DNA of 64,000 bases from a virus: positions 20,544 to 84,543 of IMG/VR virus record IMGVR_UViG_3300018059_000011, one strand, 5' to 3'. The position numbers and the translations under genes are program-made. Shown piece after piece: positions 1 to 7,649 of the stretch. The notes beneath the pieces are model-generated. The model was not told the DNA's origin, did no database searches, and saw only the letters and a list, made by a program, of their open reading frames with translations. Numbering within the stretch: the stretch's first letter is position 1; every line of letters begins with the position of its first letter.

Positions 1-2
1 GC

Positions 3-140
3 GCGGGCGTTCGCCCCGGCTCCGCGAACGAGCGTCGTCCCGCGCAAGCGCGTCCGGTCGTGGACCAGAAGGAAATGACCGCCGCGCAGAAGATCGCCGC
101 CGGTTTGAAAGCTGGCGTCGCCGAGATGGGACGCCGGTAA
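3..140 (+). CDS. C-terminal end of a head scaffold/assembly protein (partial)
   Basis: Only the last 45 codons are in the window. The reading frame is open from base 3 to the TAA at 138-140 and ends in a charged, helical, Ala/Lys-rich tail (QKIAAGLKAGVAEMGRR). Position directly before the major capsid gene, together with this tail, fits a scaffold or scaffold-protease fusion. The functional part lies outside the window, so the assignment rests mainly on gene order. Confidence 0.55.
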   Translation, partial: AGVRPGSANERRPAQARPVVDQKEMTAAQKIAAGLKAGVAEMGRR

Positions 141-172
141 GAGCATCAAGAGTTCAGCGGGGGAGAGTAAGA

Positions 173-200
173 ACGGGCGGCGGTGTCGCCCGTTTTTTTT
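173..200 (+). terminator. Rho-independent terminator
   Basis: A perfect 7-bp stem (ACGGGCG / CGCCCGT) with a 7-nt loop is followed by an 8-base T tract. It ends the transcript carrying the scaffold-like gene and lies just before a free-standing endonuclease gene, so it may have arrived with that element or may limit read-through into it. Confidence 0.85.
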
Positions 201-213
201 AGGGGCATTGCTA

Positions 214-540
214 ATGGCCGACAGGAATAAAGCAGAGCGCGAGAAGCGCTATCGCAAGGAACTTCTTGCTAAAGACCCCGATGCTCTGAATCGTCTTAAT
301 CGAGCATCATTCAAGCGCCGACTCGAACAACAGGCTGGCCGTCCGCGTCCAGATGTGTGTGATATTTGTTCTAATTCCAATGACGACGACGCTCCTATGG
401 TGTTTGACCACGATCATGAAACTGGAAAATTTCGAGGGTGGGTTTGCAGCAAATGTAATTGGGCTTTGGGCCTTCTCAGGGACAACATCGAGATTGCATT
501 GAACATCGCGTTGTATCTTGAGCGAAGTCGCAGGGGTTGA
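214..540 (+). CDS. Endonuclease VII-like HNH homing endonuclease
   Basis: A 108-aa protein of the recombination endonuclease VII family. It has a zinc-binding CDIC...CSKC pair (about residues 48-90) flanking the ββα-metal core FDHDHETGKFRG, and the usual LGLLRDN helix after the second Cys pair. ATG at 214 is preferred over the in-frame TTG at 208 because AGGGG (201-205) lies 8 nt upstream. It sits alone between the scaffold-like and capsid genes behind a terminator. Its AT-richer codon use differs from its neighbours, as expected for an inserted selfish gene. A structural role is unlikely. Confidence 0.88.
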   Translation: MADRNKAEREKRYRKELLAKDPDALNRLNRASFKRRLEQQAGRPRPDVCDICSNSNDDDAPMVFDHDHETGKFRGWVCSKCNWALGLLRDNIEIALNIALYLERSRRG

Positions 541-733
541 CTTATTAACTATGCTCATGTAAGGATAGAGTTGATCCAGGGAGTACGCGCGAGGCGGAAA
601 CGGGATCAACCGAAGGAAGATTTTCTACGGGAGAGCCGCAGAAAATCGCGATGAAGACGCCGAGAAGGCGATCCTTGAAAGCGATTTTGAGTTTTGTGGT
701 TCTGCATTCAAGTCCCAACCGTGGAGAAGACCG
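541..733 (+). promoter_or_regulatory. Leader of the major capsid gene with hairpin and possible promoter
   Basis: No convincing gene lies in these 193 bases. TTGACT at 537-542 followed after 17 bp by TAAGGA (560-565) is a weak promoter candidate. An 8-bp inverted repeat, GTTGATCC (570-577) with GGATCAAC (603-610), could fold in the mRNA leader. GGAGAAG just before ATG 734 is the ribosome site of the capsid gene. The frame upstream of that ATG stays open from about 575 but has no start codon. Confidence 0.4.
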
Positions 734-1705
734 ATGGCTTCCGTTACCCTTCCTGAATCCGGCAAATTGGCCCAGAACGCGCTCATCGCGGGCGTGATCG
801 AGTCCGTGGTCACCGTGGACAACTTCTACGAAATCCTTCCGTTCGATGAGGTAGAGGGCAACGCCCTGGCCTACAATCGCGAAGCGACCCTGGCCCCTGT
901 GGCGACGGTCGGCGTGGGCGACACCGATGGTGACATCGGCGCAGGCGTTAGCTCCGGCTCCAACCAAGCCGAGCGTACCGCCGCGAAGGACGCCGCGACC
1001 TTCGACCAGATCACTTCGTCTCTCACGACCATCATGGGCGACGCCGAAATCAACGGGCTCATCCAGACGACTCGTTCGGGCGACAACGACCAGACCGCGA
1101 CGCAGATTGCGTCGAAGGCGAAGTCGGCTGGCCGCAAGTACCGCGACCTGCTCATCAACGGCGACGCGACGAACTATACGTTCGCCGGTTTGCTGGCCCT
1201 CTGCGCCGCGACTCAGAAGGTCAACACCGGGAACAACGGCGGCGCGCTGTCCTTCGAGTTCATGGACGCCCTGATCGACCAAGTGACCGACAAAGACGGT
1301 CAGGTGGACTATATCACCATGCCACGGCGCACCGTGCGTAGCTATTACGCTCTGCTCCGCGCGCTGGGTGGCGCCTCCATCAACGATGCGGTCGAGCTTC
1401 CTTCGGGCGCCGAAGTTCCGGCGTACCGGAAGATTCCGATCTTCTCGAACGACAACATTCCGACTACCCAGACGAAGGGCACGACCGCTGGAACGACCAC
1501 GACCATCATGGCCGGGACTTTGGACGATGGTTCCCGTCAGCACGGCATCGCCGGTCTGACCGCCGCTGGAAATGCCGGTATGCACGTTCAGGATGTCGGC
1601 GTCAGCCAGACGAAGGACGAGCACATCTGGCGCGTGATCTGGTACGTGGGTCTGGCCCTGTTCTCCGAACTCGGCTTGGCTGCGGCTCCGGGCATCACGA
1701 ACTAA
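734..1705 (+). CDS. Major capsid protein (HK97-type fold expected)
   Basis: A 323-aa protein in the major-capsid slot, after scaffold and before connector genes. The N-terminal arm contains a hydrophobic IAGVIESV segment. The middle holds QIASKAKSAGRKYRDLLING and a run typical of the family, YITMPRRTVRSYYALLRALGG. The C-terminal domain includes YRKIPIFSNDNIP and a final hydrophobic strand around IWRVIWYVGLALF. Start ATG 734 has GGAGAAG 6 nt upstream. The length matches small HK97-fold capsids without a fused scaffold domain, consistent with a separate scaffold gene upstream. Confidence 0.85.
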   Translation: MASVTLPESGKLAQNALIAGVIESVVTVDNFYEILPFDEVEGNALAYNREATLAPVATVGVGDTDGDIGAGVSSGSNQAERTAAKDAATFDQITSSLTTIMGDAEINGLIQTTRSGDNDQTATQIASKAKSAGRKYRDLLINGDATNYTFAGLLALCAATQKVNTGNNGGALSFEFMDALIDQVTDKDGQVDYITMPRRTVRSYYALLRALGGASINDAVELPSGAEVPAYRKIPIFSNDNIPTTQTKGTTAGTTTTIMAGTLDDGSRQHGIAGLTAAGNAGMHVQDVGVSQTKDEHIWRVIWYVGLALFSELGLAAAPGITN

Positions 1706-1718
1706 GGGTTCATGCGAT

Positions 1719-1740
1719 GGGGCGGCTTCCAAGCCGCCCC
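1719..1740 (+). terminator. Strong GC hairpin after capsid gene (attenuator or RNA-stability element)
   Basis: A perfect 10-bp inverted repeat (GGGGCGGCTT / AAGCCGCCCC) with a 2-nt spacer lies 13 nt after the capsid stop. No T tract follows, so full Rho-independent termination is doubtful. A hairpin here would protect or attenuate the capsid message relative to downstream genes. Confidence 0.55.
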
Positions 1741-1780
1741 AAAGCAATCGACCTATTCTCTTACGAAGGGGTCCGCCCTC

Positions 1781-2803
1781 ATGCCTGCTTTCGTCATCCA
1801 ATTCCCCGATGAAAATTTCATGCCTGCACGCACGCTTGTCAATGGCGTCGAGGCTATGGTAGTTTTTGCCGCGACTTCCGCCGACGCAATCGCTTTCGCC
1901 AAGGCCCAGTCGGGCAACGATGTCGATTCGATGTGGGACAACGCCGATGTCACCGAAGTGGCGGCACCCGACGATCTCGCTGGTTTCACTTTGCGCGCAC
2001 AACTCTTCGCTCCTGACTCCGGCGGAACCCCGCTGGTCGATGAGAGCGCTTTCCCCGTAGTCGATGTCTCCATCCTTGTCGGCGACGCCGAATGGGAGAA
2101 GGCGGTCGGCACTCTCACGGGTGATACCGTCGCTACCCAAGTCGTATTGATTGGGACGACGTATTATCAGTTTGTGGACGACTCGACGCCTAATGCCGGA
2201 AATGGCACTGTCGGTACTCCCTATCTCGTCGATAATCTCGCGAGTGACACGGATGCTTTCGCCAATCTCGTAAAGGCGATCAATGCGACGGGTGTTGCCG
2301 GAACTACCTATTCCACTGGACTTGTCGCACACGCGACTGTTGAGGCGCTGACTTCCGATGCCACGACCCTGACCGTGCGGGCTCGTACTGGTGGTGCCGC
2401 TGGTGGTCTTATCGCGACAACGACCGGCGGTGATACCGACATCACTTGGGGCGCCACCACGCTTGAAGGCGGCCAGGACTTGTCCACCGTCGATTCGGTC
2501 GCTCTCGCGATGGCGGCTGCTCTGAATGCCACCGATGAGATCGCGGGTGCCTCCTACGACGATAGCGGTAATGTGCTGACTGTGGCCGAAACCACGGACA
2601 GCCTCGGCGATCACACGCTCGTCATCACGTTGACGCCGCCCGGCGCCCGCGATTCCGATGACGAAGACGGCGCCCCGTTGTCGCTTCCAGGCTTCTTCGG
2701 AGCGACAGTGGATGGCGGCTCCTCGGGAGATGCTGTCACCGTCGAATTTGGAGCCGATGACTACGATCTGCCAAAGTTCGTGGCCGGTTTCCAGCAGCTT
2801 TAA
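1781..2803 (+). CDS. Capsid-proximal structural protein carrying the inserted module
   Basis: A 340-aa protein of unknown exact role, starting at ATG 1781 (AAGGGG upstream). Its N-terminal 100 residues and C-terminal 105 residues match the next gene closely: MPAFVIQF versus MPAYLVQL, RTLVNGVEAMVVFAA versus RTLVDGVDTMVVFAA, and ALNATDEIAGASYDDSGNVL versus ALNATAPIAGAAYDSSGQVL. Between them, residues about 109-231 form an extra module (GTTYYQF...FANLVKAINATG...TLEGG) absent from the paralog and found in four other virion proteins. Its place after the capsid gene suggests a head decoration or capsid-surface protein, but no signature proves this. Confidence 0.7.
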   Translation: MPAFVIQFPDENFMPARTLVNGVEAMVVFAATSADAIAFAKAQSGNDVDSMWDNADVTEVAAPDDLAGFTLRAQLFAPDSGGTPLVDESAFPVVDVSILVGDAEWEKAVGTLTGDTVATQVVLIGTTYYQFVDDSTPNAGNGTVGTPYLVDNLASDTDAFANLVKAINATGVAGTTYSTGLVAHATVEALTSDATTLTVRARTGGAAGGLIATTTGGDTDITWGATTLEGGQDLSTVDSVALAMAAALNATDEIAGASYDDSGNVLTVAETTDSLGDHTLVITLTPPGARDSDDEDGAPLSLPGFFGATVDGGSSGDAVTVEFGADDYDLPKFVAGFQQL

Positions 2804-2818
2804 GAGAGGACTACTCTG

Positions 2819-3424
2819 ATGCCAGCCTATCTCGTTCAACTCCCAAGCGCCGAGGCTTCTCCAGGCCGCACGTTGGTCGATGGTGTGGACACGATGGTGG
2901 TCTTCGCCGCCGACGCCACTGATGCCAAGGCTGTTGCCAAGTCCCAGACCGATGGCGATCTCGAGGCGCTGTGGGATGCCGCCACGGTGACTGAGATTGT
3001 CGCCGGGGCCGACCTGATTGGATGGACGCTTCGCATCGCGATGTCCGACGCTGATGTCAATCCCGACACGGGCGTCAAGGACACGATCTTTGATCTTTCG
3101 GTGGTCGGCGCGGGCGCCAACAACACCATCGACGAGATCGCGGCCCTTATGGTCACCGCCCTGAACGCCACTGCCCCGATTGCTGGCGCGGCCTATGATT
3201 CCAGCGGCCAAGTCCTGAAGATCGCGGATGACTCCGACAATCTCGGTAAGAACACCGTCATCGTCGAGTGGTATCCGCCAAACGCGCAACAGAATGTTCC
3301 GGTCCCTGGTCTCGTGGTCTCGATTGCCGATGGCGCCGTGTCGGATGCTACCGATGTTACGGTCACGTTCGCCGCCGATGCTTTCGTGGTTCCGGCTTCT
3401 GCGGGGTCGTTCAAAGCCTCATAA
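2819..3424 (+). CDS. Capsid-proximal structural protein, short paralog without the module
   Basis: A 201-aa tandem paralog of the preceding gene, 15 nt after its stop and with GAGAGGA upstream of ATG 2819. It keeps both shared flanks but runs directly from FDLSVVGAGANNTIDEI into VTALNATAPIAG, without the approximately 120-residue insertion. The pair therefore documents a duplication followed by gain or loss of one domain. Role inferred only from position: a minor head or decoration protein. Confidence 0.72.
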   Translation: MPAYLVQLPSAEASPGRTLVDGVDTMVVFAADATDAKAVAKSQTDGDLEALWDAATVTEIVAGADLIGWTLRIAMSDADVNPDTGVKDTIFDLSVVGAGANNTIDEIAALMVTALNATAPIAGAAYDSSGQVLKIADDSDNLGKNTVIVEWYPPNAQQNVPVPGLVVSIADGAVSDATDVTVTFAADAFVVPASAGSFKAS

Positions 3425-3449
3425 GCCTTGCACATCGGGGAGGATGTAA

Positions 3450-4079
3450 ATGGCTGCCTACGTCAGAGTGACTTTTGTGCTTACCGGGCCTGATCGCGGT
3501 AAGACGAAGAAAGTCAAGCATTATTCATTCGTCAACGGCGAATGCACGGTGGATGTCCCACGCACGGGGCTTGCCCACGCGGCCAATTATCTGTCATACT
3601 TCGCTTCGTACCTCAAGGGATCGCCGGAGCATCTGGCGGACCTTGCGGCAAGTGAGGAAGCAGTCAATGGCGTACTCGGTAACGCTCCAGCGGGTGTTCA
3701 GGTCGGTGATGCTGACTTCGTACAAAGTCCTGAGCATCGACAGGCCGGGCCGGTTCCCGCCGCGCAAGATGTCAACGGCGGCGTCCCAGGAGATCGTGAG
3801 GAAGGGCGGGAGCGGGCTTCCGATTCCACCACAGGGCTTGGACCACAAGACTCCGGGCTGGCAGGGAAACACGCCGAACCTTCGGGGCTGAATGTAAGCC
3901 CGTTGTCTCGGGCGATCACGGCTCTCGATCCCGAAGTCGATACCAATTGGACAGAAGGCGGCTTGCCCGCCATTGCCGCGCTGGCCGCGTTCGACCCGTC
4001 GCTTACGCGCAGGGTCATCAATGAGGCGGCGCCGGGTTGGAATCGCGCCAAGGCGCGAGACGCCGCATCGCTTCTCTGA
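3450..4079 (+). CDS. Structural protein with C-terminal phage head motif
   Basis: A 209-aa protein. The N-terminal 60 residues form a small β-rich domain (VRVTFVLTGPDRGKTKKVKH). A low-complexity Gly/Pro/Glu linker follows. The C-terminal 40 residues carry a short motif recurrent in phage head-region proteins: D-x-x-x-x-x-x-W-T-x-x-G-x-P, then an S/T-R-x-I/V-x-E/D-A-x-P-G-x-x-R segment (WTEGGLPA...TRRVINEAAPGWNR). RBS GGGGAGG precedes ATG 3450. Exact function unknown. Confidence 0.6.
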   Translation: MAAYVRVTFVLTGPDRGKTKKVKHYSFVNGECTVDVPRTGLAHAANYLSYFASYLKGSPEHLADLAASEEAVNGVLGNAPAGVQVGDADFVQSPEHRQAGPVPAAQDVNGGVPGDREEGRERASDSTTGLGPQDSGLAGKHAEPSGLNVSPLSRAITALDPEVDTNWTEGGLPAIAALAAFDPSLTRRVINEAAPGWNRAKARDAASLL

Positions 4080-4086
4080 GCCGGGG

Positions 4087-4116
4087 TTGCGTACTCGACC
4101 CGGCATCGGATATACT
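4087..4116 (+). promoter_or_regulatory. Possible promoter
   Basis: TTGCGT (4087-4092), an 18-bp spacer and TATACT (4111-4116) precede the 4155 gene. The -10 is good and the -35 poor. A 6-bp GC stem (GCCGGG / CCCGGC, 4080-4104) overlaps it and could instead be a processing hairpin. Confidence 0.35.
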
Positions 4117-4154
4117 CATCGAGTGACATGAACCATCCAATGGAGTGAACGACT

Positions 4155-4475
4155 ATGACCCAGACCATTTTTCTTGTGACCCGTTCGGCTGCCATCGGCG
4201 GACCACTGGTCAACGGCGTGGTCGCCATTCTCATCAACCTGCTCGACAGTTCCACCGATGCCGAAGTCATCGCCGCCGCAATCGCGCAAGCGAATAGGCA
4301 GGCGGGTGATACCGGCGCGAAGCCGTTTCCAGTGGCCGATGACGACGACAATGTGTCCGGGCATTATTTCGACACCGTGACCGTGATCGCCATCGGGTCG
4401 GCTCCGCTTAATGCTTCCACCGACGCCATCGTCATCGGATCGTTTGACGGCGCCGTCGAGATCGAGCAGGTCTAA
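4155..4475 (+). CDS. Hypothetical head-region protein
   Basis: A 106-aa protein of unknown function with RBS-like GGAG 9 nt upstream of ATG 4155. It is acidic, with an Ala/Ile-rich helix around AEVIAAAIAQANRQAGD and a DDDD stretch followed by a β-rich tail. It lies between the capsid-proximal paralogs and the connector gene, so a minor head role is likely but unproven. Confidence 0.6.
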   Translation: MTQTIFLVTRSAAIGGPLVNGVVAILINLLDSSTDAEVIAAAIAQANRQAGDTGAKPFPVADDDDNVSGHYFDTVTVIAIGSAPLNASTDAIVIGSFDGAVEIEQV

Positions 4476-4551
4476 TCCCCGCTGTCGTAACCGGCAGCCC
4501 CCGGCGGTCCACTGTGGCCGCCGGGTATCTCTTTAGCCGGGAGATTCCGAC

Positions 4552-4704
4552 GTGGCCGCGAAGATGAAGTCCGAACGGCAGGTTCGTTTCCTGCTCAGCA
4601 AAGTCAGCCCCCTCACCAAGAATCAGAAGCACAAGCTGGTGACCGAGCTTCATAGCGGTGCGGTCAAGATCAAGCACACGCCGAGTAAGACACGAGGCAA
4701 GTAA
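4552..4704 (+). CDS. Small basic protein (50 aa)
   Basis: A 50-codon ORF with a GTG start at 4552, GGGAG 9 nt upstream and a TAA that directly abuts the next gene's ATG (4705). The product is strongly basic, with Lys/Arg clusters such as KNQKHKLVTELH. The tight stop-start junction and good RBS support translation. Function unknown; nucleic-acid contact is possible from charge alone. Confidence 0.6.
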   Translation: MAAKMKSERQVRFLLSKVSPLTKNQKHKLVTELHSGAVKIKHTPSKTRGK

Positions 4705-5688
4705 ATGCCGATCCTCCTGGTGGTAGAAGATGGCGGCGGGAATCCCGACGCAAACTCCTATGCTTCGCTCGATGACGTTTCCAGTTACCACGAGATGCGC
4801 GGTAATGACGGCTGGCTGAGCGCGTTTTCGACGGCCACCGGCTTGCTCCTCTCCGACGCGAATTACGCCGATGGCGAGATCGTGGTCATTGGCACCAAGA
4901 CCTATACCTTCCAGGACACGCTTACGGATGTGGACGGCCACATTCAGGTCGGGTTGACCGAAGCCGCGTCTATCGCCAATTTGGCGGCGGCCATTAACGG
5001 CAATACCGGGGTTCCCGGCACAGACTATGCGGCCTCCAATACCCCAAGCACTGAAGTAACTGCGGTCGCAGCCGCGCATAAGTTGACGGTGACGGCTGTC
5101 ATCGCGGGATCGGATGCCAACTCCATCGTTTCCACTACCACGGCTGCGAACGCTTCCTGGGCCTTCAACACGTTGACAGGCGGTAGCGAAGAAGTTGCTA
5201 AGGCGTGCATTATCAAAGCCACCGACTACATTGAGAAGCGCTTCAGTGGGCGATTCCGGGGCACCCGGCAGACTGTCAGCCAAGGTCTTTCGTGGCCGCG
5301 CTTCAGCGCCCAGGACGAAGATGGATGGCTGATCGGTGGGATTCCGCCTCGGCTCATCAAGGCCGTCTCCGAGTACGCGCTCCGCGCAAAAATTTACAAT
5401 GTGCTGGCGCCCGATCCCACGCGGACGGCGCCGTCCCAGGACATGAGCACGAATCCGCCGACGCAGAGTTCGGAGGAGGTCGCGGCCACGCGCTTGAACT
5501 ACAAGCGGCAGAAGGTCGGGCCGTTGGAGCAAGAGCTTCATTATTCGGCGCTCGACGAAACCATCAAGCAGAAGAGTGGCGGCTCCGCGCTGATCGCGAT
5601 CACGTCGCTTCAAGAGTACCCGGAGGCCGATCTCATCATTGAGCATCTCCTCCGCAATCGGGGCGTTCGTCTCGTAAGAGGAGACTGA
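4705..5688 (+). CDS. DnaT_2-type head-tail connector protein with inserted module
   Basis: A 327-aa protein of the family annotated as DnaT-like ssDNA-binding (DnaT_2), found in siphophages at the head-tail connector position. Family marks are the N-terminus VVEDG...PDANSYASLDDVSSYHEMRGN, then IIKATDYIEKRFSGRFRGTR, LSWPR, EYALRA and the KVGPLEQE strand. Usually the first segment runs straight into the second. Here residues about 47-160 are an inserted module (IVVIGTKTYTFQD...IANLAAAINGNTG...LTGGSEE) homologous to those in five other places. Likely a neck/adaptor subunit; the insertion would sit in a surface loop. Confidence 0.78.
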   Translation: MPILLVVEDGGGNPDANSYASLDDVSSYHEMRGNDGWLSAFSTATGLLLSDANYADGEIVVIGTKTYTFQDTLTDVDGHIQVGLTEAASIANLAAAINGNTGVPGTDYAASNTPSTEVTAVAAAHKLTVTAVIAGSDANSIVSTTTAANASWAFNTLTGGSEEVAKACIIKATDYIEKRFSGRFRGTRQTVSQGLSWPRFSAQDEDGWLIGGIPPRLIKAVSEYALRAKIYNVLAPDPTRTAPSQDMSTNPPTQSSEEVAATRLNYKRQKVGPLEQELHYSALDETIKQKSGGSALIAITSLQEYPEADLIIEHLLRNRGVRLVRGD

Positions 5689-5693
5689 GAGCG

Positions 5694-6242
5694 ATGGACC
5701 GGGTGTCTTGCCTTTACCGAATCACTTCTCCTTCCGGTAAGAGTTACATTGGAGTCACTCATCGTATTGCTCGTCGCTTGGTGGAGCATCGCTGCGCCAA
5801 ATCCCTTATTGGCAGCGCCCTTCGCAAATACGGGGATGAATGCAAAGTGGAAGTTCTGGTCGTTGGACCACCTGATTATATTCTGGGTTTGGAGCATTCG
5901 GCTATCGAAATTTTCGGGGCGCTTGCGCCAAACGGATACAATATCGCTATGGGTGGAATTGGGGGCGCGGGCTGTCCCTTGCATCCCGATCATAAGGCGA
6001 AGCTCTCGGAATCTCATAAGGGCGTACTTTTTACGTCAGAGCGTAAGGCCAATTTGTCTAGGGTGATGAATGCCCCGGAATATAAGACTCAGATGTCAGT
6101 TTTGAAAACCGGGAAAGCGCATTCTCCTGAAACTAAGGCCAAGATTGCGGCTTCGCGCATTGGCAAAATTCACTCACAACAGACCAAGGCCAAAATGTCG
6201 GTCTCTCAAGTTAACCGATTTTCGGCGGCGAGGGGTGACTAA
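5694..6242 (+). CDS. GIY-YIG homing endonuclease with NUMOD3 repeats
   Basis: A 182-aa protein. The GIY-YIG domain covers residues 1-90: LYRITSPSGKSYIGVT gives the split GIY/YIG strands, followed by the catalytic R (RRLVEH), the S/T-ALRKYG helix and a Glu in LEHSAIE. The C-terminal half has NUMOD3-type DNA-binding repeats (SPETKAKIAASRIGK, SQQTKAKMSVSQ). It fits exactly between two structural genes; its stop overlaps the next ATG. The last residues (NR...RGD stop) resemble the end of the preceding connector gene, a possible displaced remnant. Confidence 0.9.
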   Translation: MDRVSCLYRITSPSGKSYIGVTHRIARRLVEHRCAKSLIGSALRKYGDECKVEVLVVGPPDYILGLEHSAIEIFGALAPNGYNIAMGGIGGAGCPLHPDHKAKLSESHKGVLFTSERKANLSRVMNAPEYKTQMSVLKTGKAHSPETKAKIAASRIGKIHSQQTKAKMSVSQVNRFSAARGD

Positions 6243-6622
6243 TGTCGTCCTCATTTTACAGTCCGTTCGCTGGCTGGATCGCGGCGTTGATCGCCAAGAC
6301 TGGTCGCGAGGTCACGTTCGTGAAAACGTCGAGGACAGCAAGCGATAATGCGAAGCCTTGGCGCGCGGATAGCTCCAACGATGTGCGGGTAACGACAAAG
6401 GCCGTCATCATTCCGTTCGATGCCGAGGACGATCCGAGTTCGGTACGTCGTGGGAAGATGGTCTGCTATGTGAATGCGCCGCCATTCGATGCCGTGCTCC
6501 CCGCCAAGCCCGAGGACTTCAATACGATTGAGGACAACGGCGACATCTGGAACATTCGCAAGGTGATCGTCTACAATCCCGGTGACACTAGATTGCTGTA
6601 CGAACTCGATGTAGAAAAATGA
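6242..6622 (+). CDS. Putative head-closure / neck protein
   Basis: A 126-aa β-rich protein placed after the connector and before the tail terminator, the usual slot for a head-closure (stopper) protein. It contains a long basic N-terminal segment (AKTGREVTFVKTSR) and a C-terminal β-region (DIWNIRKVIVYNPGDTRLLYEL) like those of small neck proteins that act on the tail interface. No diagnostic motif. It is bracketed on both sides by GIY-YIG genes, with an ATGA overlap to the next. Confidence 0.55.
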   Translation: MSSSFYSPFAGWIAALIAKTGREVTFVKTSRTASDNAKPWRADSSNDVRVTTKAVIIPFDAEDDPSSVRRGKMVCYVNAPPFDAVLPAKPEDFNTIEDNGDIWNIRKVIVYNPGDTRLLYELDVEK

Positions 6623-7176
6623 TTTTTCATCGCAAACTGCCTGCGGGCGTGGCTCTGGTTTACCACATTGTTTCTCCCTCCGGTCGCGGGTATATCGGGG
6701 TTACGGGGCATTTGCGCCTGCGTCTTTGGCAGCATTTGAACTCCGAAACTTTCCTCGGTTCGTCTCTTCGTAAATACGGACTGGACGCCCACGAGATCAA
6801 GATTCTTGCGGTATTGCCAACAGAAGAAGCCTTCGCTCTTGAAGAACGCGCTGTCCTGGCCTTTGGTACTCTGGCGCCTCATGGTATGAATTTGTATCTC
6901 GGCGGACTCGGAGGCGCTCGCGCTTTGAAGGGGCGGGTGCTCCCCGAATCGGAGCGAGAGAAGCATCGTGGTTGGCGCCATGATGAAGGCACAAAAATGG
7001 TAATCGCTGAACGCGCTCGTGAACAGTGGGCTCCCTTTGCGAAGCCCAAGAAGAACGGTAAACCGAAGTCGCCGGAGCACCGGGCGAAGTTGGCGGCGCA
7101 TTTGGCGACGATGCGAAACGACCCTGCGAGGCTTGCTGGCCTTCGGGCGATTCATGCCATGAGGAGGGTCGCATAA
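6619..7176 (+). CDS. GIY-YIG homing endonuclease
   Basis: A 185-aa protein. Residues about 12-95 form the nuclease domain: LVYHIVSPSGRGYIGVTG, then RLRLWQH, SSLRKYG and a Glu-containing EEAFALEERAVLAFG. The C-terminus is basic with one NUMOD3-like repeat (SPEHRAKLAAHLA). It overlaps the preceding gene by ATGA, and its end supplies the GAGGAGG ribosome site of the next gene. It interrupts the head-closure to tail-terminator junction without disrupting either frame. Confidence 0.88.
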   Translation: MIFHRKLPAGVALVYHIVSPSGRGYIGVTGHLRLRLWQHLNSETFLGSSLRKYGLDAHEIKILAVLPTEEAFALEERAVLAFGTLAPHGMNLYLGGLGGARALKGRVLPESEREKHRGWRHDEGTKMVIAERAREQWAPFAKPKKNGKPKSPEHRAKLAAHLATMRNDPARLAGLRAIHAMRRVA

Positions 7177-7649
7177 TGCCGGTTCAAGACACAGGCGAGG
7201 CTCGCGACCTCATCATTGGCGTTGCCCAGGCAGCTATCAATACGCTGTCGCCGACGCCGAAGGTGCTGTACGCCGACAAGTCGGATGAAGTCCCGAAGGA
7301 CGGAGATACTTGGATTCGTGTCGCCGCCGTCCATTTTGCGGGCTATAAGGCGTCGCTCGGAAATGCTCAGGGCAAGTCTCGATTCCGCAATCGTGGCATC
7401 GTTCGCGTTGAGGTCCACACGCCGTTTGGCGACGGGTATACCCTGAGCGACCAAATCACAACCGTCATCAAGAACGCCTTCAGGAAACGCAGTTCGAGCG
7501 CCGATAAGGTCTCGTTCAGCAATGTTCTCTCCACGGAACAGCCCTATACCAGCAGGCCGGAATCCTCAGTTGTCGGGCCGGAAAAGGGCGATGGAAATTG
7601 GACCAGGGTGGACGTTACCGCAGAGTTCGATTACGCGGAAGTGGTATGA
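7176..7649 (+). CDS. Putative tail terminator / tail completion protein
   Basis: A 157-aa protein with the layout of siphophage tail terminators: N-terminal helix (GEARDLIIGVAQAAI), then WIRVAAVHF, a strand-rich core (GIVRVEVHTPFGDGYTLSD), a long helix ending in RKRSS, and a final strand VDVTAEFDY. It stands two genes before the tail tube once the endonucleases are ignored, as in lambda-like maps. Its last codons seem to be mirrored in a displaced copy downstream (8168-8245). The TGA overlaps ATG 7646. Confidence 0.65.
   Translation: MPVQDTGEARDLIIGVAQAAINTLSPTPKVLYADKSDEVPKDGDTWIRVAAVHFAGYKASLGNAQGKSRFRNRGIVRVEVHTPFGDGYTLSDQITTVIKNAFRKRSSSADKVSFSNVLSTEQPYTSRPESSVVGPEKGDGNWTRVDVTAEFDYAEVV

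Noticed and set aside
602-733. Displaced scaffold gene end after the first endonuclease VII-like gene
   Set aside because: A QKIA tetrapeptide in one frame resembles the scaffold C-terminus, but the match is too short and its surroundings do not align.
545-3289. A 914-codon open frame on the minus strand opposite the capsid genes
   Set aside because: It is a shadow of GC-rich third-position codons in the well-supported capsid and paralog genes. Its product is Arg/Gly/His-rich without domains. The same applies to long minus-strand frames opposite the tape measure (12633-15917), 4432-5646, 8197-9402 and 25593-26843.
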